Made by a program: the position numbers and the translations under genes. Below are positions 1 to 9,154 of a stretch of 64,000 nt of DNA, in pieces. The notes under the pieces are model-generated. The model did no database searches, was not told the DNA's origin, and saw only the letters and a list, made by a program, of their open reading frames with translations. The DNA is from Candidatus Melainabacteria bacterium (GTDB taxonomy: Bacteria > Cyanobacteriota > Vampirovibrionia > Obscuribacterales > Obscuribacteraceae): contig DAIDIP010000011.1 of assembly GCA_027451745.1 (NCBI GenBank), positions 46,429-110,428 on the forward strand, given 5' to 3'. Position 1 is the stretch's first letter, and the number at the start of each line of letters is the position of its first letter.

Positions 1-281
1 GATTTGGTCCGCGCTATTTGCATTCGACAGGGCAAGTTTATAAAGGTGGTCCGAACACTGGAATCTTTTTAGAAATTAGCGCAGATGAGAATATTGATCT
101 AGCCATACCAAATAAAAAATATACTTTTGCGGTAGTAAAAAATGCTCAAGCAATGGGGGATTTTCAAGTACTTTGCGAACGCAAAAGACGTGCTTTAAGA
201 ATCAATATCAAAGGCAATCTTATAACCGGTCTATCTATTTTAAAAAAATATATTGACCAATCTCACAAGGCAATCATATGA
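1..281 (+). CDS. Bifunctional transaldolase/glucose-6-phosphate isomerase, C-terminal end (partial)
   Basis: The gene enters from outside the window; the reading frame starts at base 3 with FGPRYLHSTGQ. That stretch and the following KGGPNTGIF match the C-terminal part of the isomerase domain in fused transaldolase/glucose-6-phosphate isomerase proteins, where the conserved histidine region lies. The enzyme interconverts glucose-6-P and fructose-6-P and transfers dihydroxyacetone units in the pentose phosphate pathway. Its TGA stop overlaps the ATG of zwf (ATGA, 278-281), so the two are translationally coupled and act on the same sugar phosphate pool. Only about 92 residues are visible, so the presence of the transaldolase half is inferred from the family and not seen. 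Confidence 0.75.
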   Translation, partial: FGPRYLHSTGQVYKGGPNTGIFLEISADENIDLAIPNKKYTFAVVKNAQAMGDFQVLCERKRRALRINIKGNLITGLSILKKYIDQSHKAII

Positions 282-1813
282 CAATCACAGTAATTGATCA
301 GTCTAATACCAAGTCCAATTTGTGCGAGATGCCAGCTGGTCCTTGTGCTGTTGTAATATTTGGTGCTGCTGGAGACTTGACCAAACGCAAATTATTACCC
401 TCTCTCTACAATTTGCGTCTTAACAAATTATTGCCAGAGTCTTTTGCGGTAATTGGGGTATCAAGGACAGACAAAAATACTGATTCTTTCCGCGACGAAT
501 TGACCACATCAATGGAAGAATATGCCACAAGGCCATTTGACTCTGACCAATGGGACTGGTTTAAAGACCGTATTTATTATTTAAAGGGCAATTTCGAAGA
601 CCCTCAAAGTTATATCGAGTTGAAAAAGTTGCTGTCTTCAGTTGATCAGAAGTTTGGCACTCAAGGTAATTATCTTTTTTATCTGGCAACAGGTGAAGAT
701 TATTTTAAACCAATTATTGAACAAATCAGCAAAGTACAACTTCATCAATGCTCGGAAGATCAGTGGCGTCATTTTATTATCGAAAAACCTTTTGGTCGTG
801 ATTTAGAATCTGCCCGAAAATTGAATAAACATTTGCTGGCTATTTTGAAAGAAAATCAAATTTATCGTATCGATCACTATTTAGGAAAAGAAACTGTTCA
901 GAATATTTTAGTTTTTCGTTTCGGCAATAGTATATTTGAGCCGGCGTGGACAAACCATTATATTGATCATGTACAAATTACAGTAGCGGAGACGGTCGGT
1001 GTTGAAAGTCGTGGTGGTTTTTATGAAACGGCTGGAGCGCTCAGAGATATGGTTCCCAATCATATGTTCCAATTGCTCAGTCTGATTGCAATGGAACCTC
1101 CTACAACATTTGATGCCGATGTAGTACGGACAAAGCGGGCTGAACTTATTAACGCTATACGTCCATTGTCGTATGATGATGTACAAACTTCTGTTGTACG
1201 CGGACAGTATGACAAGGGTGAAATAGACGGACAAGAAGTACAAGCATATCGTAGTGAGAATCGTATAGCAAAAGATTCGACTGTAGAAACATTTGTAGCT
1301 CTAAAATTGATGATTGATAATTGGCGTTGGGTTGATGTTCCATTCTATTTACGAACCGGAAAACGTTTACCTAAACGTACTACTGAGATTGCCATACAGT
1401 TCAAGTCTCCGCCTGCTTGTTTATTTAGAAATACAACTGTGTCGCATTTAATGCCTAATTACTTAATTATGCATATGCAGCCGCATGAAGGTATCTCTCT
1501 TCAAATCGGGGCCAAATTACCGGGACCACTTTTGCAAATAGGTTCTGTACAGATGGATTTTGATTATCAAGACTATTTTGGACCTTCCCCTAGTACCGGC
1601 TATGAAACTCTAATTTATGATTGTATGGTTGGAGATCAAACATTATTTCAGCGCGATGATAATGTAGAAGCTGGTTGGAAAGTGGTAGAGCCAATTCAAG
1701 AAGTATGGAATTCCACCAGGCCACTCGATTTTCCCAATTATGCTGCTGGTACGTGGGGCCCACATTCTGCTAAAAGTTTAATTGAAAAAGATGGCCGTCA
1801 TTGGCAAATTTAG
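278..1813 (+). CDS. zwf: Glucose-6-phosphate 1-dehydrogenase
   Basis: Oxidises glucose-6-phosphate to 6-phosphogluconolactone with NADP, the entry step of the oxidative pentose phosphate pathway in the cytoplasm. At 511 residues it has the usual length. The nucleotide-binding GAAGDLTKRK lies at residues 29-38 and the substrate-site RIDHYLGKE at about 197-205, with the DHY histidine and the GKE lysine present. It overlaps the preceding tal-pgi gene by four bases, and a hairpin terminator follows at 1851. In photosynthetic cyanobacteria zwf is commonly followed by opcA, an activator of the enzyme. Here the next gene is convergent and unrelated, so opcA is either elsewhere or absent. Confidence 0.96.
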   Translation: MTITVIDQSNTKSNLCEMPAGPCAVVIFGAAGDLTKRKLLPSLYNLRLNKLLPESFAVIGVSRTDKNTDSFRDELTTSMEEYATRPFDSDQWDWFKDRIYYLKGNFEDPQSYIELKKLLSSVDQKFGTQGNYLFYLATGEDYFKPIIEQISKVQLHQCSEDQWRHFIIEKPFGRDLESARKLNKHLLAILKENQIYRIDHYLGKETVQNILVFRFGNSIFEPAWTNHYIDHVQITVAETVGVESRGGFYETAGALRDMVPNHMFQLLSLIAMEPPTTFDADVVRTKRAELINAIRPLSYDDVQTSVVRGQYDKGEIDGQEVQAYRSENRIAKDSTVETFVALKLMIDNWRWVDVPFYLRTGKRLPKRTTEIAIQFKSPPACLFRNTTVSHLMPNYLIMHMQPHEGISLQIGAKLPGPLLQIGSVQMDFDYQDYFGPSPSTGYETLIYDCMVGDQTLFQRDDNVEAGWKVVEPIQEVWNSTRPLDFPNYAAGTWGPHSAKSLIEKDGRHWQI

Positions 1814-1850
1814 TCAGTTATTTTGCTATCAGTCTTGCCTTTACTAAGAT

Positions 1851-1878
1851 CGGCCAATTATTGGTCGCTTTTCTTTTT
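1851..1878 (+). terminator. Rho-independent terminator after zwf
   Basis: CGGCCAA (1851-1857) pairs with TTGGTCG (1861-1867) around a TTA loop, with one G-U pair, and a T-rich tail follows. It sits 37 bases after the zwf stop and overlaps the 3' end of the convergent patatin gene, so only the plus-strand reading has the T tract. Confidence 0.6.
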
Positions 1879-2874
1879 AGCAATCTCAGCTAATTGTTGC
1901 TTTATAGATGGCATAGCCTGCTGAGCTGCTTTTTCACCTGCAATAACAGCGCGGCGAGCATCTTTTTTATTTAGTGACAACAAATTTATTCCAGAAACAT
2001 CAGGATGAATTATAGTGCTGGCTAATTTTCTTTGGTGTCTATCTATGTGACTCAAATTTATGTTTATAACTCGTCGAGCTACACTTCCGATTGCTCTAAA
2101 GTTAGCCGCCGGTAATACACTAAGATCTTCATCAACATCAACAGCAATAATATAATCACAATTCATTTGCGCTGCATGCTCAACAGGTAAATTTTCTACC
2201 ATACCACCATCTACTAATAATGCCTCGTCAATCTCTACTGGTCTTCTTAGCTGAGGAATAGCAGAACTGGCCTGTATAGCCCGACCAATATTCCCTTTTT
2301 TTACCGCATAAGGCTCACCATCCAGCAAATTGGTACCTATTGCCCAGAAAGTAGGCTTGTAGGTTTCAATATTTTGTTTATCTGACGGCACTAATCCTGC
2401 TAAATAATTGGCAAATTTATTACCTCTATAAAGCCCATCATAGGGATGATAACCAAATAAATGCGGAATAAACATGATTGGAATAACAGCAATACGCACA
2501 GGTATCGGTACAGTATCAAAAGCGTGAATAAGCCGTTTGTGATAGAAGATTTGTTCTATATCGTCAAGGTTCATCCCCGCACAATAAAGTCCACCAATTA
2601 AAGCTCCCATGCTAGTTCCGACTACAGCATCTACTGTAATTCCTTCTTGTTGCAGTGCTCTCAATACGCCAATATGCGCAGCACCACGGGTGCCACCACC
2701 GCCGAGCGCCAATACAACTTTCGGGCGCAGTGCATCAACCGTTTGCAGATTACTTTGTCCGCTTACTGGTAAGGTAAATAATGGGGACAATAACGCACTT
2801 ATGCAAAGTATACTGGCTAAAAAAGTGGCTGTAGTCCGTTGAAAGAAGCGTGTTATATTTATCGAGGAATTCAT
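1858..2874 (-). CDS. Patatin-like phospholipase (RssA type)
   Basis: A predicted serine acyl hydrolase with a Ser-Asp dyad acting on lipids. The glycine-rich oxyanion motif GGGGTRG is at residues 58-64, the nucleophile elbow GTSMG at 86-90 (Ser88), and the catalytic aspartate in DGG at 222-224. The first 40 residues hold a hydrophobic stretch (about 18-37) that reads as a signal peptide or membrane anchor, so the enzyme probably works at or outside the cytoplasmic membrane. The length of 338 residues fits the bacterial RssA/YchK group with a leader. It is convergent with zwf and divergent from the LolA-like gene at 2983. The lipid substrate cannot be told from sequence. Confidence 0.88.
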   Translation of the reverse strand: MNSSINITRFFQRTTATFLASILCISALLSPLFTLPVSGQSNLQTVDALRPKVVLALGGGGTRGAAHIGVLRALQQEGITVDAVVGTSMGALIGGLYCAGMNLDDIEQIFYHKRLIHAFDTVPIPVRIAVIPIMFIPHLFGYHPYDGLYRGNKFANYLAGLVPSDKQNIETYKPTFWAIGTNLLDGEPYAVKKGNIGRAIQASSAIPQLRRPVEIDEALLVDGGMVENLPVEHAAQMNCDYIIAVDVDEDLSVLPAANFRAIGSVARRVININLSHIDRHQRKLASTIIHPDVSGINLLSLNKKDARRAVIAGEKAAQQAMPSIKQQLAEIAKKKSDQ

Positions 2875-2982
2875 TTTGATAGATTGGACTAGCTGATAGA
2901 CAAATTAGAGGTTTTAAGTACTTTACACTATAAATAAATTGTCCAAGTTAGTTATAGCTAAGCCGGCACTGGGGCTCAATAA

Positions 2983-3774
2983 ATGGAACAAGAACCAAGC
3001 ACTCAGAAACTTTTCAAACTATTTATTCTCAATTGTTTTCTCTGTTTATGTTACATTGCCGGCGCTGCGTACTCTGCTGAAGCCAATTATCAATCAGGCG
3101 ATAACCTGACAACCTCTAAAAGTTATACTCTTGAGCCTGGTGTTGTGCTTAGTAATAAAAGTCAAGACGGCGCAAGTCTTATAAATAAAATGCTTAATGC
3201 TGCTAGCGATTTGGATAATTACACCGCCGACTACAAAATGACTGTGCATAAAGAGCAGCAATTACTCACTGAAACAGGATCTATTTATTTTCGCAAGCCC
3301 AGGCTTTTTCGCGTTGAAGTTAAAACTGGTCCAAAGAAAGGCGCCTTAGCCATTTTGTGCAGCGATGGTAAAGTACACGGACATTTAGGTGGTGTTATGA
3401 AATACTTCACGGCAGCACTTTCCCCTGATTCTTCATTGGTCAAGGCCATTAATGGTTTTCCTATGTGTGGGACTGATTTTTATTCACTGGCCGATTATTT
3501 GAAAAATATGCTCAATAAAGGCGCTTTAAGTGCCTGTACAATAGAACCAGTAATAACAAGCTCAGCAAGTATGCCAGTTTATGTGTTAGACATGTACGTA
3601 TGGGCAGCAAAAAATTCGGGGAAAAAGTTATTGCTGAAACGTATTTTTGTCGATTCTAAAAGCTATTTACCTGTGTATTGGCAGGATTATATAGACGAAA
3701 AATTATGGTCTGAATCGAGCTGGAATCATTTTCAAAATAATATCTCTCTGTCTACCTATTTATTTTCTCCATAG
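2983..3774 (+). CDS. Secreted LolA-like / DUF1571-like protein
   Basis: 263 residues with a hydrophobic N-terminal segment (about residues 11-30) ending near AYSAEA, read as a signal peptide. The body resembles the LolA/DUF1571 outer-membrane lipoprotein carrier-like fold: a conserved start with NYTADYKM, then a strand carrying FRKPRLFRVEV, and later the phrase FYSLADYL. Such proteins bind lipid or lipoprotein in the periplasm or act at the cell surface. The assignment rests on the order of these short motifs and is tentative. No operon partner is obvious; the patatin gene lies divergently upstream with about 108 bases between. Confidence 0.5.
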   Translation: MEQEPSTQKLFKLFILNCFLCLCYIAGAAYSAEANYQSGDNLTTSKSYTLEPGVVLSNKSQDGASLINKMLNAASDLDNYTADYKMTVHKEQQLLTETGSIYFRKPRLFRVEVKTGPKKGALAILCSDGKVHGHLGGVMKYFTAALSPDSSLVKAINGFPMCGTDFYSLADYLKNMLNKGALSACTIEPVITSSASMPVYVLDMYVWAAKNSGKKLLLKRIFVDSKSYLPVYWQDYIDEKLWSESSWNHFQNNISLSTYLFSP

Positions 3775-3844
3775 GTTCTGAAATAATTGAGGCGAGAAAC
3801 AACTGTATTCTTTCTCTTCTCAACTATAGAGGTAGTTCATGCTA

Positions 3845-3873
3845 TCCTAAAAGAACTATCTAGTTTTTTAGGA
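3845..3873 (+). promoter_or_regulatory. Hairpin covering the ribosome-binding site of the deaminase gene
   Basis: TCCTAAAA at 3845-3852 is a perfect complement of TTTTAGGA at 3866-3873. The second arm contains the AGGA ribosome-binding site of the gene starting at 3880. When folded, the site is buried in an 8-bp stem with a 13-base loop. Whether this is regulatory is inference. Confidence 0.4.
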
Positions 3874-3879
3874 AAGTGA

Positions 3880-4359
3880 ATGACTAAACCAAATAGTAAA
3901 AACCCTGAATATACTGTTGCTTTCGAAAAAATAAATCTGGAAGACCAGAATTTAATAAATGCAGCAATAAAGGTCTTGAAGGCAAATTTTCATCCTAAAA
4001 AGCATCAGATTGGTTGTGCTGTATTAGCAGATTCAGGAAAAATCTATACTGCTGTAAATATTCAATCAAGCATATATGGTCCTTGCGCCGAAGTTATTGC
4101 AATAGGCAGTGCTATAGCCCATGGAGAAAAGAACATAGTATCTATTGTTGCTGTCAAAAAAATAGATGACGAATACCCAGTTATTTCGCCATGCGGTGGT
4201 TGTCGACAATTAATTTTGGACTATGCTCATAATTCGACAGTCATTCTTAATATAGAAAGGCGAATATTGAAAACCAGGGCTACATCGCTTCTACCAGAGC
4301 CTTACGAAAATTCATTTACTGCTATTGCTCGCTCGCCCAGCAGCGATCTCAGTGGATAA
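3880..4359 (+). CDS. Cytidine deaminase family protein
   Basis: A zinc-dependent nucleoside deaminase of 159 residues. The metal and catalytic signature is present: GPCAE with Cys69 and the proton-shuttle Glu71, and PCGGCRQ with Cys105 and Cys108. That gives the three-cysteine ligand set typical of tetrameric cytidine deaminases and the related blasticidin-S deaminases. It most likely converts cytidine or deoxycytidine to uridine forms in pyrimidine salvage. The start is supported by AGGA seven bases or so before the ATG. Its last 48 bases overlap the 3' end of the convergent TPR gene, so the ends of both proteins are encoded by the same DNA. Confidence 0.82.
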   Translation: MTKPNSKNPEYTVAFEKINLEDQNLINAAIKVLKANFHPKKHQIGCAVLADSGKIYTAVNIQSSIYGPCAEVIAIGSAIAHGEKNIVSIVAVKKIDDEYPVISPCGGCRQLILDYAHNSTVILNIERRILKTRATSLLPEPYENSFTAIARSPSSDLSG

Positions 4360-5223
4360 TTGCTGAAGTTTATTATAGTCTTCTCCTGTGGCTCCCCTAT
4401 TTTTAGTCTCAATAACTAAACCTTTTTTTGCTATCTTATCAGCCTCATAGAAGTCCTTTGCAGCTATGTATTGCTCAATCACAGTGATACGAGTAGGAAC
4501 ACATTTAGGGCTTTCTTCACCGAATTCTTTTTCTTGCAATAGAAGAATATGCTCGTAATAACCACTTGCGTCATCATATTTTTTATCATCCGCCTCTAGT
4601 TTGGCAAGTTTGGATAAAATTGGTACTAGCTGAAAGTCACCTGAACCATAAGTTTTGGATAAAGCAGCTAAACTGCGTTTGTAATATACTCTGGCTTCAC
4701 CATGATGCTTTTGTTTAAGAGCAATATCGCCAATTTTTAAAACTATTTTTGTCACTGCAGGATCGGCATCTCCCCATATGCGGACAAGTGAAATAGCCGC
4801 TTGGTAATAAAGCTGTTTAGCTTCGTCTAGCTTCCCTGCTTTTTCTTTTTCTTCGGCTTGTTTATACAGTTTATTTGATTCTTCAGTTGCAATTTTTAGT
4901 TCGGTAGCAGAAAATCTTTTTCGTTTTGACTTAGCACTGCTAGTATTTTTACTCACTGCTGGTGTGCCGCTTGGATGGACTAGTGAGCCAGACATATTGG
5001 ACACACCATTGTACATCTTAGTTATATTATTAATCGTAGATTTATTGTGCAATGCTCCTATAGAAGCTGCAGATCCAGCGTGTACTGCAGCATGTTCAGA
5101 TAATCCTTGCGTAAATGCAGGTGAAATAGTAAAAGAACAAGTCAATACATAAATTTCCAGAAGGAAAATTACTTTTGCAGTATTTGTAAACGAGTTTGCA
5201 CTTTTAAGATTATTACAAAACAT
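4312..5223 (-). CDS. Secreted tetratricopeptide-repeat protein
   Basis: 303 residues. The ATG follows a strong GGAGGG site, and the first 35-40 residues contain a hydrophobic run (IFLLEIYVLTCSF) consistent with export. A basic serine-rich linker precedes a helical region from about residue 105. It contains repeated AxxYYxxAL-type helices (for example AKQLYYQAAISLVRIWG and ARVYYKRSLAALSKTYG) in the 42-residue spacing of kinesin-light-chain-like TPRs. TPR proteins act as protein-binding scaffolds; no enzymatic domain is seen. It is convergent with the deaminase gene (48-base overlap) and lies just downstream of nagA on the same strand, 22 bases apart, so the two may share a transcript. Confidence 0.7.
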   Translation of the reverse strand: MFCNNLKSANSFTNTAKVIFLLEIYVLTCSFTISPAFTQGLSEHAAVHAGSAASIGALHNKSTINNITKMYNGVSNMSGSLVHPSGTPAVSKNTSSAKSKRKRFSATELKIATEESNKLYKQAEEKEKAGKLDEAKQLYYQAAISLVRIWGDADPAVTKIVLKIGDIALKQKHHGEARVYYKRSLAALSKTYGSGDFQLVPILSKLAKLEADDKKYDDASGYYEHILLLQEKEFGEESPKCVPTRITVIEQYIAAKDFYEADKIAKKGLVIETKNRGATGEDYNKLQQLSTEIAAGRASNSSK

Positions 5224-5245
5224 CTTTTACCCTCCGGCTACTCAG

Positions 5246-6394
5246 CTAAACTATTTTAGTACCATTTGCTATTACGTGCCTAATAGTCAGTGAAGACTTA
5301 TCCCAAATCACCAAATCAGCCCGATGACCTTCTTTTATTTGCCCAATTTGCTGCTCTAAACCCATTGCTCGGGCAGGATTTAATGTTGCCATTTTGATAG
5401 CATCAGGGAAACTAGCTAGCCCCCACTTAACTACATTAACAACCGCTTCAGACAGCGTTATTGACGATCCCATCAAACCACCACCTGTAGTGCCTACTGC
5501 AGCAATGTCAGTTACTAGAATAACTTTGTCTTTTCCTTTAACCTCCAATAAAAGCTTTACCATACTAGGATCGACATGTAAGCCGTCACATATTACACAA
5601 CAATAGACATTCTTGTTTAGCAGAGCGGTAACTATCGCTCCGGGTTGACGTTGATGAATGGTTGGCAGAGCATTAAAAATATGCGTCACCATAGAAACAC
5701 CTTCAGCAAATGCATCTGATGCTTCAGCAAATGTCGCATTTGAGTGTCCCAAGGACGGCACAATTTTGTTCTCTAAAAGGCATTTGATTGCTAATTTGCC
5801 ATTCTTCCCTTCTGGAGCCAAAGTCATCAGTTTCACCGAGGGTTTGATCAATTGTCTAAGCTCGTCTATGTCTATGGGTCGAATATGTTGCGGTGGATGC
5901 ACTCCAGGTTTATGAACTGATAAATAAGGACCTTCTAAGTGAATACCTGGCAAAATAATTAAATCGTTGGCGACACTAATGTCATTACTTGAGAGTTTAA
6001 ATAGTCTGGAAATTTCTTTGTTCAACAAAGAAGAGATATTATTACCAACTCCAAATGATTCTAATAACAGGATATTTTTTTGCATGTTCTTAATATCGTC
6101 AGTTATTAAAGTTGGCAAAAATGCAGTCACTCCCGACCTAAGCATTGATGCACAAAGTTTGGCAAAACTATTGACTGTAGGACTATTCCAGACATTGCAG
6201 TCTTTATTGCCATTTAGCTGCAAATCGAACAATCCAGGGGTTATATAGCAGTCTTTGGCGTCTATAATACTTGTATAGCTATCTTTGTTTTGCTTCGGCT
6301 GAAAGGAAAGCTCTTTCCCCTCAATATATAAATCGCCTTGCTTTATGGATTCGGGAGTTATTAATTCCCCTTTGGTAATTCTTAAATTACTCAT
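5246..6394 (-). CDS. nagA: N-acetylglucosamine-6-phosphate deacetylase
   Basis: Removes acetate from GlcNAc-6-P to give glucosamine-6-P in amino-sugar recycling. At 382 residues it has the family length. It carries the amidohydrolase landmarks: PGLFDLQLNG near residue 55, HLEGPY, LGHSNAT, THIFNA, and VTDIAAVG with the catalytic aspartate. The GxRADLVIWD box near the C terminus has the form GHRADLVIWD. No nagB or transporter adjoins it; the next gene on the strand is a TPR protein 22 bases downstream. The role in peptidoglycan or external chitin sugar recycling cannot be separated from sequence alone. Confidence 0.93.
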   Translation of the reverse strand: MSNLRITKGELITPESIKQGDLYIEGKELSFQPKQNKDSYTSIIDAKDCYITPGLFDLQLNGNKDCNVWNSPTVNSFAKLCASMLRSGVTAFLPTLITDDIKNMQKNILLLESFGVGNNISSLLNKEISRLFKLSSNDISVANDLIILPGIHLEGPYLSVHKPGVHPPQHIRPIDIDELRQLIKPSVKLMTLAPEGKNGKLAIKCLLENKIVPSLGHSNATFAEASDAFAEGVSMVTHIFNALPTIHQRQPGAIVTALLNKNVYCCVICDGLHVDPSMVKLLLEVKGKDKVILVTDIAAVGTTGGGLMGSSITLSEAVVNVVKWGLASFPDAIKMATLNPARAMGLEQQIGQIKEGHRADLVIWDKSSLTIRHVIANGTKIV

Positions 6395-6516
6395 AAATGG
6401 ATAAATTTTCGACCAAACCTTGCCTTGAATTAAGAGTCAGCTTTATCTTTAGATTGATATATTTGCTAGCTGGGAATAGAAAAATAGCACATTAAATTAG
6501 GAAAAGCCCATAAGCA

Positions 6517-7056
6517 ATGGTAGATGCAAATTCGACTATAAATACCAACAGTACTCCTGAGCAAGCTTTGGCTCAACAATGGAACATTAAATCATTGCTT
6601 GAGAAAGTGTTGGAGTTACAAGATTTGCTTTTACAGGCTCAAGAAAAGAACTTATTATTGTCGGCTCAGGCCAGGGAATTGGAACGCGCCGCCAGAGACA
6701 CAGAAGACTTAAAAGCAGAATTATCAGCGCAGGGTTTAATACTGGCTGATAAAACTCGAGAAAACAAATCATTGCATCAAGAGTTTTCACGTGTTAGCAA
6801 TTTATTGGACGTCAAGATAAAAGAAGTAGAAGGATTAAAAACTGCAGTCAATGAACTGCAACACCAAGTAAAAAGCAGAGAGCAAGAGCGAGACATACTC
6901 ACAGTTATGCTTAATGAAATGGAGAATGCTCAAAAACGAGCTGCTGAGGTACAAAGAAGAGCAATAGAAGCACAAGCTCAACAAGAACCAGCAGCTGGAA
7001 AAGAACAAACTACTTCTGGTGGTTGGTTAAAACATTTCAAAGGGCGATCTCAATAA
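6517..7056 (+). CDS. Coiled-coil protein of unknown function
   Basis: 179 residues, no signal peptide or membrane segment. Residues of about 25-155 are almost unbroken heptad-type helix rich in Glu, Lys, Gln and Leu (for example LLEKVLELQDLLLQAQEK and NELQHQVKSREQERDILTVM). A Gln/Ala-rich stretch and a short C-terminal GGWLKHFKG follow. The end resembles an amphipathic tip that could touch membrane. It precedes the min cluster by about 245 bases on the same strand, so a link to division or shape is possible but unproven. I recognise no family. Confidence 0.6.
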   Translation: MVDANSTINTNSTPEQALAQQWNIKSLLEKVLELQDLLLQAQEKNLLLSAQARELERAARDTEDLKAELSAQGLILADKTRENKSLHQEFSRVSNLLDVKIKEVEGLKTAVNELQHQVKSREQERDILTVMLNEMENAQKRAAEVQRRAIEAQAQQEPAAGKEQTTSGGWLKHFKGRSQ

Positions 7057-7300
7057 ATAAGCAACTGACAACATTTGCTTTGACTGCCGAAGGTGCTGTC
7101 AAGCAATATCTTTGAGAACAGTATAAATTCTTTCATCTTGCCGCAATTAGTCACTACGTCTGCCTCATGTCGTTTCTTATGCTTATGTCATAAAAAAATA
7201 AATGCTTTGCATATATAGTGACTATGCCGCATAGTTGACGGCTAATCTTTCAGCCTATTAGGATTGCCTTTATAAATATTTTTTGTGGGCATATAAATTC

Positions 7301-8278
7301 ATGTCGAAAATTACTATTGTCAGTCGTGGCGATCAGTCCTTATTAATAGATATAGCTGGTTGCTCCACATTCAAAGAAGCAATTGAGCAACTCAGCTCTA
7401 CATATTTAAGTGCTGGACAATTCTGGCAAGAACAATTGGTTGATTTAAATCTTGGTTCTTTGATTCTAAATAGACCGCAGGCAGCGCAAATTCTTGCTCT
7501 TACAAATGGGATTGGTGCCAAACCGAATCAAGTATTTGCTAAGAACGCCGAAACAATAAATGCTTTAAAAGATTTGGATATTGAAGTTACTAAAGGAAAT
7601 CCTCCAACAGTATCTTCAACCACGATTAAACAAGAAGAAGCAACTGTAGTATCTAATAATAAGGATATAGCAAATTCTGATCCGGTTAAAGAAACATCTT
7701 CAGTTGATCAACCTGCTTCAGAAGTTAAGCAAAAAGAGTCGGAAGATAAGAAGGTTAAAACAAAGATCGAACAAGTTATTGTTTTTGATGGAGAAGAGCA
7801 GCCTAAAGCAGGTGATGAGCAAAGTGCTCAAGTTAAAGAGGCGGATGCTGCCACCGAACTTGAAACGAGTCAAGACAGTATTCTGATGGCTGCAGCTACT
7901 GCCAATACTACAAAAACAAATAAAAGAACTGCTTTATATTTAAAACAAACTTTGCGTGCCGGTCAAGCCGTTAGCCATAATGGTGACCTAATAATTGTTG
8001 GCGATGTCAATGCAGGCGCTGAAGTCGTTGCTGAAGGCGATATTACAATTTGGGGTTCACTTAGAGGAATTGCCCATGCTGGTATAGACGGAAATACAAA
8101 AGCAGAAATACGAGCTTTGCGTTTACAACCTATTCAAATTAGGATTGCAAGCTATATTGCCCGTTCTCCAGATAGTTCTAATTCGAGCTTATCAGCATCG
8201 GCTTCTGCCTACACAGCAGAAACTGCAAAACTGGTAAATGGCAAAATTCGTATTGTACATAGCACTTTAGAAGCATAA
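7301..8278 (+). CDS. minC: Septum site-determining protein MinC
   Basis: Inhibitor of FtsZ assembly, brought to the membrane by MinD. The N-terminal 100 residues look like a MinC N domain. A long acidic, Lys/Glu-rich linker follows (about 105-205). The C-terminal beta-helix domain is clear from GQAVSHNGDLIIVGDVNAG, with the turn GDITIWGSLRGIAHAG near the end. I place the start at the ATG of 7301 (MSKITIVSRG). An upstream in-frame TTG at 7283 would add six residues but has no clear ribosome-binding site. The linker is long for the family. minD and minE follow with short spacing, so this is one operon. Confidence 0.88.
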   Translation: MSKITIVSRGDQSLLIDIAGCSTFKEAIEQLSSTYLSAGQFWQEQLVDLNLGSLILNRPQAAQILALTNGIGAKPNQVFAKNAETINALKDLDIEVTKGNPPTVSSTTIKQEEATVVSNNKDIANSDPVKETSSVDQPASEVKQKESEDKKVKTKIEQVIVFDGEEQPKAGDEQSAQVKEADAATELETSQDSILMAAATANTTKTNKRTALYLKQTLRAGQAVSHNGDLIIVGDVNAGAEVVAEGDITIWGSLRGIAHAGIDGNTKAEIRALRLQPIQIRIASYIARSPDSSNSSLSASASAYTAETAKLVNGKIRIVHSTLEA

Positions 8279-8324
8279 AACATTAGGTAAGAAATCGGTT
8301 AATCACTAATAACAGGGGCAAAGA

Positions 8325-9137
8325 ATGAGCGGACGAGTAATAGTCGTAACTTCGGGAAAAGGTGGAGTAGGTAAAACAACAGCCTCTGCCAATATCGGTG
8401 TAGCCTTAGCTAATACAGGCGCTTCGGTGGCTTTAGTAGATATGGATATAGGCTTGCGCAATCTAGATATTTTAATGGGATTAGAAAATCGGGTTGTATA
8501 CAATCTTGTTGATGTTGTTGAAGAACGCTGCAAATTAAGACAAGCTTTGGTGCGCGATAAACGTTTGCCAAATTTGAGCTTACTTCCAGCTGCTCAAACA
8601 AGAGATAAAACAGCTGTAAATGCCGAACAGATGAAAACACTATGTCAAGAACTCAGAAATCTTTTTGAATTTGTGATTGTGGATAGTCCAGCTGGTATTG
8701 AGAGTGGTTTTCAAAATGCTATTGCTGGAGCACAAGAAGCAGTCGTAATTTGTACTCCAGAAATGTCAGCGGTTAGAGACGCCGATCGAATTATCGGCTT
8801 ATTAGAAGCAAGAAAAGAAGAGATCGAACAATACAGACTTGTCGTTAATCGTATCCGTCCCAATATGGTACGCAACGCAGACATGATGAGCGTAAACGAT
8901 GTGCTCGATATACTTTCGGTTAAGCTTTTAGGAGTAGTCCCAGAAGATGAAGAAATCATCATATCTACTAACAAAGGTGAGCCGGTAGCCGGCACAGACA
9001 ATACTCGTTCTGGACTTGCTTTCCGTAATATTGCTAGACGCTTGCGAGGAGAAGAGGTACCTCTATTAGATCTTGATGTGCCTAACGGTAATTGGCTAAA
9101 TCGCATAATGACTTTCCTAAATCCGGTGAAGGTTTAA
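8325..9137 (+). CDS. minD: Septum site-determining protein MinD
   Basis: A 270-residue deviant Walker A ATPase that binds membrane when ATP-bound and carries MinC. The motif KGGVGKTT is at residues 11-18, DMDIGLRNLD follows at about 40, and FVIVDSPAGIE is the Walker B/switch region. The C-terminal end NWLNRIMTFLNPVKV reads as the amphipathic membrane-targeting helix. The ATG follows an AGGGGCAAAG ribosome-binding region. The TAA stop shares a base with an ATG in the minE frame. The full gene order minC-minD-minE is kept. Confidence 0.97.
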   Translation: MSGRVIVVTSGKGGVGKTTASANIGVALANTGASVALVDMDIGLRNLDILMGLENRVVYNLVDVVEERCKLRQALVRDKRLPNLSLLPAAQTRDKTAVNAEQMKTLCQELRNLFEFVIVDSPAGIESGFQNAIAGAQEAVVICTPEMSAVRDADRIIGLLEARKEEIEQYRLVVNRIRPNMVRNADMMSVNDVLDILSVKLLGVVPEDEEIIISTNKGEPVAGTDNTRSGLAFRNIARRLRGEEVPLLDLDVPNGNWLNRIMTFLNPVKV

Positions 9138-9154
9138 TGTGGAGGAACCAAACA

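Noticed and set aside
908..1343. Long frames opposite zwf
   Set aside because: Antisense to a strong zwf match; no independent evidence.
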